Below, piece by piece: positions 1-8,031 of a stretch of DNA of 46,741 nt (positions are counted from its first letter, which is position 1; every line of letters begins with the position of its first letter). The notes beneath the pieces were generated by a model. The model saw only the letters and a list, made by a program, of their open reading frames with translations, was not told where the DNA came from and ran no database searches. A program made the translations under genes and the position numbers. The stretch spans positions 1 to 46,741 of the forward strand of contig JAQBVJ010000053.1 in assembly GCA_027623235.1 (NCBI GenBank). Direction: 5' to 3'. Source of the DNA: Planctomycetota bacterium (GTDB lineage Bacteria; Planctomycetota; Planctomycetia; Planctomycetales; Planctomycetaceae).

Positions 1-396
1 TATCCCTCGCAGCCATTGATGATTCCGCAGAACCCTGGCTATGTGATGCCGCAGGGGTTCCCTCAGCAGGGCTATCCACAGCAGCAGGGTTTTCCTCAGC
101 AGCAGGGTTTTCCTCAGCAGCAGGGTTTTCCTCAGCAGCAGGGGTTCCCTCAGCAGCAGGGCTATCCTCAAAACTGGTCCAACGAAGTGACTCCTGCGGC
201 GCAGGGCTACTCAGAGGCGTTTCAATATGACGGCCCCGAGAATTACGGATTCGGGCCACAGGCATCGTCACCGTACGGAGCTAACATGGCACCGTCTCAA
301 TTCCAGCAGCCGCAGATGGCTCCCCGGTCGATGTACTCTGCTCAGCCGATTCCAACGAACATGGCTGGTCAGTATCCGCCACAGTACGGCCAGTGA
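1..396 (+). CDS. Gln/Pro/Gly-rich repeat protein, C-terminal part (5' truncated by window)
   Basis: The reading frame is open from the first base, so the gene starts outside the window; about 131 codons and the stop are visible. The visible part is low-complexity: residues 18-57 are hexapeptide repeats of the form G-F/Y-P-Q-Q-Q, encoded by an 18-bp DNA repeat, followed by a tail rich in Gln, Pro, Tyr, Met and Ser with no hydrophobic segment. Such tails are usually disordered and occur at the ends of secreted or membrane proteins, but nothing here identifies the family. The gene converges on the carboxypeptidase gene, with a shared hairpin between them. That it is a real gene is supported by strong amino-acid bias and lack of stops; its function is unknown. 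Confidence 0.6.
   Translation, partial: YPSQPLMIPQNPGYVMPQGFPQQGYPQQQGFPQQQGFPQQQGFPQQQGFPQQQGYPQNWSNEVTPAAQGYSEAFQYDGPENYGFGPQASSPYGANMAPSQFQQPQMAPRSMYSAQPIPTNMAGQYPPQYGQ
52..171 (+). repeat. 18-bp tandem repeat (hexapeptide GFPQQQ) inside the coding region
   Basis: About six to seven tandem copies of an 18-bp unit encode G-F/Y-P-Q-Q-Q. Central units are nearly identical at DNA level (ggttttcctcag followed by cagcag), while edge units use ggggttccc or ggctatcc. This pattern fits recent slippage expansion, so copy number probably varies between strains. Confidence 0.85.
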
Positions 397-487
397 GCTC
401 CCGGCGACACGGCCTGTCGCCAGCGGTACGGTCAGTATCGTTGACGGGTGAAATTCCGCAGGGGAGATTCTTCCACAGGGGAGATTC

Positions 488-516
488 AAAGAGGGCGCGG
501 CTTCAGCGTCCTCTTT
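488..516. terminator. Bidirectional intrinsic terminator between convergent genes
   Basis: An 11-bp stem (aaagagggcgc pairing with gcgtcctcttt, one G-T wobble) with a 7-nt loop is followed by tcgtttt on the plus strand and is preceded by an A-rich side that gives U residues on the minus strand. It lies between the stop at 396 (plus) and the stop at 523 (minus), so it can serve both genes. Just upstream a 12-bp direct repeat (caggggagattc) occurs at 459-470 and 476-487. Confidence 0.7.
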
Positions 517-522
517 TCGTTT

Positions 523-2040
<1,518 letters not shown>

Positions 2041-2050
2041 CGTGTCTCTC

Positions 2051-2090
2051 TATCAAGTGGCGAATGGCTTTATCAAGTGGCGAGTGGCTT
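2051..2090. repeat. 20-bp tandem duplication upstream of the carboxypeptidase gene
   Basis: Two adjacent 20-bp copies (tatcaagtggcgaatggctt and the same with one changed base) lie 10 bases upstream of the carboxypeptidase start, inside its probable 5' leader. The effect, if any, is unknown; it may simply be a replication-slippage duplication. Confidence 0.8.
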
Positions 2091-2310
2091 TCCGCCTGGC
2101 GGCGTTGAGGCTTCCATAATGGACGACTCAGTCCACCGCAATCGACTCCGGGATTACGACGGCGACGGTTTGATAACGGGCGATAAATATCGGTAGTGTG
2201 CGGTGAGCCCCACGACGTGAACACCGCTGACAGATCCCGTGTCGACGCTGCACCGCTCTCGTTAGCGGTTCGCCTTCAACTTTCATTTCCGATTCAACGC
2301 AGATCCCCGC

Positions 2311-3072
2311 ATGCCCGTTAATTATCACGTGACTGGCTGGATCAGCGTTTTCTTTTTCCTGTTGTCGCTCGCCGGGATCTTCATGCAGTTGCGGGAGATC
2401 TGGCGACGAAAACTGGATTTTAGAACCTGCCGGAAATCAAACGGCGAACTCGACCGTCCGACGGCCGTTCTTTCGCTGAACCAGTTCTTCGCCAGCTTCC
2501 TGGCGTTCTACTCGTTTCTGGTCTACGGATTGTGCAGCGAGCCGTTTAATCACTACCTCGTGTGGACTCGATTGCCGGCGACTCTGCTGGCAGTCGCGAT
2601 TCTGTATGAGATCTGGCATGACCGGCGGGGACGGCTGCCCGCTTTGGCACTGGTCGGCTCGCTGGTTCTGTTCGTCCTCGCCGTGGCTGTCCTGGTGTCC
2701 GGCGAGCAGGTCATCCGCCAGGGCCGTGACGTCTCCGCGATCCTGGCGATCTTCGCAGCGGCCGTCTTCGGGCAGGGAATCATCCATCAGATCGTCCTGA
2801 TCCGACGAAGCGGTCAAACGGGAGCGATTTCGTTGAGAATGCACCAGCTGACAACGTGCAAGGATTTTTCCACGATCGCGTTTGCACTTGCCATGCCCCT
2901 CGAGTCCGGCTGGCCATTGATGACCGTCGGTGGAGTTGGCGTCGTCACGAAGTCCGTACTGATGTGGCACTTCCGCTGGGTCAGGCTCAAGGCAGTGACG
3001 CCAGAACGCGGTTCGGAACTGGCGAATCGAACGCAGGCCCCGGACCGCCGCCGGAACGGCTCTGGCAAGTAA
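2311..3072 (+). CDS. Seven-segment membrane protein with PQ-loop-like halves
   Basis: The 253-aa product is an integral membrane protein with about seven hydrophobic segments and a basic, hydrophilic C-terminal tail of about 25 residues. The two halves look alike: in each a helix is followed by a polar loop and a helix starting with Ser or Asn/Gln (SLAGIFMQLREIWRRK...LSLNQFFASF in the first; GQGIIHQIVLIRRSGQTGAI...SLRMHQLTTCKDF in the second). This resembles PQ-loop transporters (SWEET/SemiSWEET, MtN3), in which an internally repeated three-helix bundle moves small solutes. The PQ dipeptide itself is replaced by MQ and HQ, so the assignment is tentative and no substrate can be proposed. The ATG at 2311 places the first helix at the N-terminus. 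It stands alone between the carboxypeptidase and a degenerate region. Confidence 0.55.
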   Translation: MPVNYHVTGWISVFFFLLSLAGIFMQLREIWRRKLDFRTCRKSNGELDRPTAVLSLNQFFASFLAFYSFLVYGLCSEPFNHYLVWTRLPATLLAVAILYEIWHDRRGRLPALALVGSLVLFVLAVAVLVSGEQVIRQGRDVSAILAIFAAAVFGQGIIHQIVLIRRSGQTGAISLRMHQLTTCKDFSTIAFALAMPLESGWPLMTVGGVGVVTKSVLMWHFRWVRLKAVTPERGSELANRTQAPDRRRNGSGK

Positions 3073-3578
3073 CAAGCTTTTTCGTGATTCCCGGTGACCT
3101 CAGCTCGACCGACCTGATTTCAGGCGATGGACGCGGCGCACGGAGTCATACTTGAGGGCCTTCTCCGCTCGCTCTCCCGTCAAAGCGAGCTGAAAGAACT
3201 TCTTCACCTTAGCATTCTTAAGCGGTTCGGCTTCGAAGCAGGCGTGTGACCGTTTGACATGGGGCTCGTCGGTGAAGTCGACATACACAGCCTTGCTTTC
3301 GGTGACATCCGATTCGCCGGATGAGCGAGGACGCTGAGTCACTTCAAATGCCGGCCGAAGAACGCTTTCGTTCGCTTCCACATTTCTTCGGAAAGAACGT
3401 GGCCGGTGTCTTTCTCGATGAGGTCAAAGGTCACGAAAACTGCGCGTCACTTCGTTTTCATTGTTCCTTCTGTTCAAAACAAATCCGCATCCGCGCTTGG
3501 GTGCATCCTGCTTGCCGGGAGGCGAACGATCCTGAATGATGTCGACCCGAGTGATGACATCGTCGAAGGAGAACTCTG
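3073..3578. other. Gene-poor interval with degenerate coding remnants
   Basis: About 500 bases separate the PQ-loop-like gene from the sulfatase. Apart from the hydrolase remnant at 3342-3446 I see no credible gene. A minus-strand frame at 3100-3381 and a plus-strand frame at 3321-3539 are open but have no recognisable family, overlap the remnant in other frames, and lack a ribosome site. The last 20 bases carry the sulfatase ribosome site (aaggaga ending 8 bases before the ATG). Confidence 0.5.
3339..3446 (-). pseudogene. C-terminal remnant of an alpha/beta-hydrolase-like gene
   Basis: On the minus strand one frame reads, between two stops, about 35 residues including FVTFDLIEKDTGHVLSEEMW and ending KRTKAFFGRHLK-stop. 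The segment DTGHVLSEEMW followed by a basic helix looks like the end of dienelactone-hydrolase/esterase-type alpha/beta hydrolases, where the catalytic His sits in a GH motif shortly before a terminal helix. Upstream of it the frame is closed by a stop at 3447-3449, and no nucleophile elbow or other hydrolase part is recognisable in neighbouring frames. I infer a decayed gene whose 5' part has been lost. The remnant is short and the family call is by eye. Confidence 0.4.
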
Positions 3579-5024
3579 ATGAGACGTGCCTCTGTTCTTT
3601 CTGTCTGCCTCGTCTTTTTAATTGCGGCCGAACTTTGCTTTCAGACCGAAGCCGCGGAAACTGCGAAGCAGAAACCGAACGTCCTGTTCATCGCGGTCGA
3701 CGATCTCAACGACTGGATCGGCTGTCTGGGCGGGCATCCGGACGGGCAGTCTCCGAACATCGACCGGCTGGCCAGTCGAGGAACTCTCTTCACGAGATCG
3801 TACTGCTCGGCCCCGGCATGCAATCCCTCGCGAGTTGCCATGATGACGGGCATGCTGCCGTCGAACACGGGCGTCTACGTGAATCCGCAACCGTGGCGGC
3901 CGGTGCTCAAGGATGTCCAGACGCTGCCTCAACACTTGAGGAAGCATGGCTACTACGCGGCCGGCAGCGGGAAGATTTATCACGGCCGCTACGATGACGA
4001 TGCTTCGTGGAACGACTACCTCAAGAAGGGTGGCGATCCGAAGCCGACGCAGAAGGTCCTGAAAGATCCGCACAGCACGGCCGGTGGCATCGTCTGGGGA
4101 GCGCTCGATGTCGAGGACTCCGAGATGAACGATTACCGCATGGCTGATTACGCGATCGACTTTCTCTCGAAGGAGCATGACAAACCGTTCTTCCTCGCGT
4201 GCGGCATCTACCGACCTCACATGCCGTGGCAGGTGCCTCGCAAGTACTACGACCTGTTCCCGCCGGAAAAGGTGACGCTGCCGAAAGTGCTCGCCGGAGA
4301 CCTTGATGATGTTCCGCCAGCCGGGATCAAAATGGCGAACCCGAAAGGAGATCACGCCAACATCCAGAAAACGGACAACTGGCGATACGCCGTGCAGGCC
4401 TATCTGGCGAGCATCAAATTTGCCGACGGTCAGGTGGGGCGAGTCCTCGACGCGCTGGACAAGTCGCCTCACGCGAAAAACACGATCATCGTCCTGTGGG
4501 GCGACCACGGCTGGCACCTCGGAGAGAAAGAACACTGGCGGAAGTTCTCGCTGTGGGAGGAAGCGTGCCGGGCTCCACTGATGATCATCGCGCCGGGAGT
4601 CACAACGCCCGGCGTCCAATGCGGCCGCACGGTCGACTTCGTGGACGTCTTTCCGACTCTGTGCGACCTCTGCGGCGTCCCGCACCGAGACAACCTCGAC
4701 GGCCAGAGCCTCGTGCCGCTTCTGAAAGACGGTGAGGCGGAGTGGACTCACCCGGCACTGACCGCGCATGGCAAAGGCAACTACTCGGTCCGCACCGAAC
4801 GCTGGCGTTTCACGCGCTACGAAAATGGCGACGAGGAACTTTACGACCACGAAGCCGACCCGATGGAGTGGAAAAACCTCGCCAGGGAAGAATTGCTCGC
4901 TGCGGTGCGCAGGGAACTGGCCGCTCATTTTCCCAGGTCGAGTGCCCCGAATGCCCCGTTCGAGAAGGGCATCCGAAGTGGAAAGAAACCGGCAAAAAGC
5001 AGTCAAAAGACAGTTCGGCGATAG
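3579..5024 (+). CDS. Exported type I sulfatase (iduronate-2-sulfatase-like)
   Basis: The 481-aa product starts with a signal peptide (hydrophobic residues 5-19, likely cleavage near TEAAE) and continues as a sulfatase: NVLFIAVDDLND (residues 34-45) supplies the metal-binding Asp pair, and CNPSR at 81-85 is the C-x-P-x-R motif whose Cys81 is oxidised to formylglycine. The later block WGDHGWHLGEKEHW is the second conserved sulfatase region. The VDDLNDWIGCLGG opening resembles iduronate-2-sulfatase-type enzymes, which planctomycetes carry in many copies and are thought to use on sulfated algal polysaccharides. A good ribosome site (aaggaga) precedes the ATG. A formylglycine-generating enzyme must be encoded elsewhere; none is in this window. 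Substrate cannot be told from sequence. Confidence 0.93.
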   Translation: MRRASVLSVCLVFLIAAELCFQTEAAETAKQKPNVLFIAVDDLNDWIGCLGGHPDGQSPNIDRLASRGTLFTRSYCSAPACNPSRVAMMTGMLPSNTGVYVNPQPWRPVLKDVQTLPQHLRKHGYYAAGSGKIYHGRYDDDASWNDYLKKGGDPKPTQKVLKDPHSTAGGIVWGALDVEDSEMNDYRMADYAIDFLSKEHDKPFFLACGIYRPHMPWQVPRKYYDLFPPEKVTLPKVLAGDLDDVPPAGIKMANPKGDHANIQKTDNWRYAVQAYLASIKFADGQVGRVLDALDKSPHAKNTIIVLWGDHGWHLGEKEHWRKFSLWEEACRAPLMIIAPGVTTPGVQCGRTVDFVDVFPTLCDLCGVPHRDNLDGQSLVPLLKDGEAEWTHPALTAHGKGNYSVRTERWRFTRYENGDEELYDHEADPMEWKNLAREELLAAVRRELAAHFPRSSAPNAPFEKGIRSGKKPAKSSQKTVRR

Positions 5025-5043
5025 CCGGGCAGTATTTATTTAT

Positions 5044-5107
5044 CGCCCAGCCGAAGGCGCCGGCTCCGGGCACTCTGACAGCCTTTGCCGGCGCCTTCGG
5101 CTGGGCG
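5044..5107. repeat. Perfect 21-bp inverted repeat between sulfatase and cyanophycinase genes
   Basis: Arms at 5044-5064 and 5087-5107 are exact reverse complements (cgcccagccgaaggcgccggc), with a 22-base loop. It starts 19 bases after the sulfatase stop and ends 19 bases before the next start codon. There is no T-run, so it is not a classical intrinsic terminator. It belongs with the other 3'-end inverted repeats of this window. Confidence 0.9.
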
Positions 5108-5126
5108 TTAAACGAGATGGCGTTTC

Positions 5127-6812
5127 ATGCTGACACGAATCTTCCTCATTGCTCTCTGCCTTCTCTCGGCCTCAGCTTCCGCCGCTGACTATATCGACGC
5201 GCGGGGCATTCCCGGGCGGCTGTTCATCGTCGGCGGGGGAGCCATGCCCGAGGACATGCTCGAACAATTTGTCAGACTCGCCGGCGGCAAGGATGCGAAG
5301 CTGGTCGTCGTGCCGACGGCTTCGGAGAAAGCCGACGACGAAGCCGGCCATGCGGCGATGCTTGAGCCGTTTACAAAACTCGAAGTCGCTTCGGCCGTCG
5401 TCATGCACACTCGGGACCGGGATGTGGCGAACTCGGACGAGTTCCTGGCACCGCTCCGAGAGGCAACCGGCGTGTGGTTTGGAGGCGGCTCGCAGTCGCT
5501 GATCGCCGAGGCCTATGTCGGGACAAAGCTCGAAGAGGAACTGTTGAAACTCGCCGCGCGAGACGGGCTCATCGGCGGAACATCGGCCGGAGCGGCGATT
5601 CAGTCGCGGCTGATGATCGCCAGCGGAAACGCGGTTCCGGTCCTCAAGCAGGGTTTTGACCTGCTGCCCGACGCGGTCATCGATCAGCACTTTGCCGAGC
5701 GGAATCGCAAGCCGCGGCTTGTCCACACGATCGACAAACACCGCGACCACTTCGGCCTCGGCATCGATGAGAGCACGGCAGTGGTGGTGCGCGGCCGGCA
5801 GATGCGGGTGCTCGGTACGGGCAACGCGACGGTCATCCTGCCGGAAGGTGCCGGGCGGCCGCAGAAAGAAATTGTCATCAAGGCGGGCGGCTACGCGGAC
5901 CTCACGGCGTTTCGCAGAACAGTCCGGGACCGCAACGGCAAACAGTTTCCTTCCGACGTTCTGGAAAGCCCACATGTGAAAAACGGAGCGTTGCTCATCG
6001 TCGGCGGAGGCGGCCTCACGGGTGAGATGGTCGACCGGTTTGTCGAACATGCCGGCGGCAAAAAAGCACTCATCGCAATCCTGCCGATCTCGTCGACGCA
6101 GCCGGGTTCGGGAGCATCCATGCAGCGATACTTCGCCGCGCGAGGCGCCACGAACACGGTCGTGCTGGAACAGCGAACTCGCGACGAAGTTGAGAGCGAA
6201 GAGTTTCTTTCGGTGATCAACAAAGCGGGCGGAGTCTGGTTTGGCGGCGGCCGGCAGTGGCACTTCATGGACGCATACGAAAGCACGAAGGCCGAAGCCG
6301 CCTTGCACGGCGTGCTCGCCCGAGGCGGCATCATGGGAGGCAGTTCGGCCGGAGCGTCAATTCAGGCGGAGTACATGCTTCGCGGCAGCCCGCTAGGCAA
6401 CACCGACATGATGGCCGATGGCTACGAACGCGGCCTCAACGTTCTGCCCGGGGCCGCCGTCGATCAGCACTTCTCGCAGCGAGGCCGCCTGAAGGACATG
6501 GAGGGAGTCATGCAGAGATTTCCGCAACTTCTGGGGATCGGCATCGACGAAACGACGGCGATTCTTGTCGAGGGAACCCGGGCGGAAATCATGGGTCCCA
6601 ATGTCGTTTCGTTCTACGAGTCGGATTCGGAAGACGGCGACTCGGCGACGGGTCTTAAACGAACCGTGCTTCCCGGAGGGACCGTCTTTGACTTCGCGAC
6701 ACGGCGTGAACTGACGGGACCGCCGCCCCTTCCCGAGAAGAAACCCACCCCGCGACCGAGGCCTCGCCCGAGACCACCCGCCCCGCGCACACCTGTGCCG
6801 GCAACAAAATAG
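5127..6812 (+). CDS. Exported cyanophycinase-like protein with two tandem S51-type domains
   Basis: This 561-aa product has a signal peptide (residues 1-19) and two consecutive copies of a cyanophycinase-like serine peptidase domain (family S51). Domain 1 runs about 28-265 with GTSAGAA around Ser153 and DQHF around His188; domain 2 runs about 284-510 with GSSAGAS around Ser407 and DQHF around His448. In cyanophycinases the Ser of the G-x-SAG motif is the nucleophile that cleaves beta-Asp-Arg bonds of cyanophycin. Both copies keep the Ser and the DQHF histidine, so both could be active. Typical family members have one domain of about 270-300 residues, so the duplication is notable. The C-terminus is a Pro/Arg-rich tail (residues about 527-561) that looks disordered. 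It probably acts outside the cytoplasm. Whether cyanophycin or another branched peptide is the substrate is open. Confidence 0.85.
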   Translation: MLTRIFLIALCLLSASASAADYIDARGIPGRLFIVGGGAMPEDMLEQFVRLAGGKDAKLVVVPTASEKADDEAGHAAMLEPFTKLEVASAVVMHTRDRDVANSDEFLAPLREATGVWFGGGSQSLIAEAYVGTKLEEELLKLAARDGLIGGTSAGAAIQSRLMIASGNAVPVLKQGFDLLPDAVIDQHFAERNRKPRLVHTIDKHRDHFGLGIDESTAVVVRGRQMRVLGTGNATVILPEGAGRPQKEIVIKAGGYADLTAFRRTVRDRNGKQFPSDVLESPHVKNGALLIVGGGGLTGEMVDRFVEHAGGKKALIAILPISSTQPGSGASMQRYFAARGATNTVVLEQRTRDEVESEEFLSVINKAGGVWFGGGRQWHFMDAYESTKAEAALHGVLARGGIMGGSSAGASIQAEYMLRGSPLGNTDMMADGYERGLNVLPGAAVDQHFSQRGRLKDMEGVMQRFPQLLGIGIDETTAILVEGTRAEIMGPNVVSFYESDSEDGDSATGLKRTVLPGGTVFDFATRRELTGPPPLPEKKPTPRPRPRPRPPAPRTPVPATK

Positions 6813-6921
6813 CCTTCCGCTTCCTCGGACCGTTGCCACTCCGTTTCCGTTGCGGGACAATGCCGCATCCCCACGAACGCTGCCTGGCCCTCCCCGCTCC
6901 CACCGCTCTGAAGATGCTCCC

Positions 6922-7743
6922 ATGACAGACACCCGGCGGGATTTCCTCCGCAAGACGGCGGCCGGAGTCGGTGCAGCCTCGGCGTTGACACCGGAATCCG
7001 GTGAGGCCCAGGACTTCTCACCCAGCGACCTGTTTCAGCCAGAGAAGTACTGGAAAGATCGCATCAAAGCTCCCGACGACGGCAAGAAGTTTGGCTGGTT
7101 CGTCGACACGCGACGCTGCTTCGGGTGTCACGGCTGCGAGGTCTCGTGCAAGGCCGAAAATGATGTGCCGCTCGGCAATTTCATTCGGCAGACGTTTTAC
7201 AAAGACGTCGGCGAGTTCCCGAAAGTCGCGCGGATGTTTCTGCCGATGGCGTGCCAGCACTGCGAAGACGCTCCCTGCATCAAAGCGTGCCCCTGCGGAG
7301 CTCTCGGTAAAGCCGAGGGCGGCAGCGTCATCATCGATTACGAAACCTGCTGCGGACACGGGACCTGCGCCGAGGTCTGCCCGTACGGAGCGATCTACAT
7401 CGACCCCGTCGCGAACCAGGCGGTCAAATGCCACAATTGCTATCACCGGACCGAGCTCGACATGGAGCCGGCCTGCGTCCCGACGTGCCCCAGCGAAGCC
7501 CTCTACTTCGGCGACCTCAACGACGCCGAGTCGAAAATCAGCGTTGCCATGAAGGATGCGGAAGAAAACGGAGTCGAGCTGCAGCAGCTTCGCCCGGAGA
7601 AAGAAACGAAGCCGCGGATGTGGTTCGCCGGCCCGGCGGTCGTGCAGATCGACGAACGAGTCCCGCGCGAGGGCAAGTCGTACAGCCCCGACGCGTACAA
7701 CATTTACAACTGGAAAGAGGACACGGCGGAGGCGGACAAATGA
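6922..7743 (+). CDS. Tat-exported four-cluster Fe-S subunit of a molybdo-oxidoreductase (DmsB/PsrB-like)
   Basis: I start this 273-aa protein at the ATG at 6922, because the N-terminus then begins with a twin-arginine signal, TRRDFLRK (residues 4-11), followed by a short hydrophobic stretch; an upstream in-frame start would bury it. Four Cys clusters follow the DmsB/PsrB/TtrB pattern: C66/C69/C72/C76, C111/C114/C119/C123, a third group ending C149/C153, and C170/C173/C185/C189. These proteins pass electrons between a quinol-linked membrane partner and the molybdenum subunit. In the third group the second expected ligand is His146 instead of Cys (the run is CCGHGTC), so it may bind a [3Fe-4S] or unusually ligated cluster, or use Cys144. 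A hairpin and an inverted-repeat element separate it from the catalytic subunit gene. Confidence 0.88.
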   Translation: MTDTRRDFLRKTAAGVGAASALTPESGEAQDFSPSDLFQPEKYWKDRIKAPDDGKKFGWFVDTRRCFGCHGCEVSCKAENDVPLGNFIRQTFYKDVGEFPKVARMFLPMACQHCEDAPCIKACPCGALGKAEGGSVIIDYETCCGHGTCAEVCPYGAIYIDPVANQAVKCHNCYHRTELDMEPACVPTCPSEALYFGDLNDAESKISVAMKDAEENGVELQQLRPEKETKPRMWFAGPAVVQIDERVPREGKSYSPDAYNIYNWKEDTAEADK

Positions 7744-7748
7744 CGTAG

Positions 7749-7766
7749 GGCCGGTTCCCACCGGCC
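7749..7766 (+). terminator. Possible intrinsic terminator after the Fe-S subunit gene
   Basis: A GC-only 6-bp stem (ggccgg/ccggcc) with a 6-nt loop begins 6 bases after the stop codon and is followed by gttttcc. It could end or attenuate transcription between the Fe-S and catalytic subunits. The T-run is short, so efficiency is uncertain. Confidence 0.45.
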
Positions 7767-7787
7767 GTTTTCCTTGCAACACAGAAA

Positions 7788-8004
7788 TACGCCGAAGGCG
7801 TTAAAGACCAAAGCCTGGGGTCAGCCGCGCAGCGGCGCCACCCCAGGTTGAAGCCGAGACCGAAACGTACCCTGAAAGGGTTCCACAAGAATGCAGAATC
7901 GGTTGTGCAACCCGCTCGGGGTAGATTTCATCGGGGCCGTTTTTCTGGGGTGGCGCCGCGGCGCGGCGCCACCCCAGGCTTTGGTCTGTAACGCCTTCGG
8001 CGTA
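7788..8004. repeat. 217-bp composite inverted-repeat element splitting the molybdo-enzyme operon
   Basis: Terminal arms of 34 bp (7788-7821 and 7971-8004) are reverse complements with one mismatch. Inside lie two hairpins that share the sequence ctggggt...gcggcgccaccccag: an imperfect one at 7815-7846 and a perfect 15-bp stem with a 3-base loop at 7945-7977. There is no coding capacity. The structure looks like a MITE or paired REP element and sits 45 bases after the Fe-S subunit stop and 27 bases before the catalytic subunit start. Confidence 0.85.
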
Positions 8005-8031
8005 CCTCAGTGATCTGATTAACGAAGGCAG

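Noticed and set aside
52..171. Short tandem repeats as a possible CRISPR array
   Set aside because: Units are 18 bp with no spacers and lie in a coding frame; no CRISPR array or cas gene is present in the window.
3100..3381. Minus-strand 93-codon frame as a gene
   Set aside because: No ribosome site, no family, and it overlaps the hydrolase remnant in another frame; support is too weak.
3618..5006. 462-codon open frame on the minus strand
   Set aside because: Exact antisense of the sulfatase, which has catalytic motifs and a ribosome site; the antisense frame has neither.
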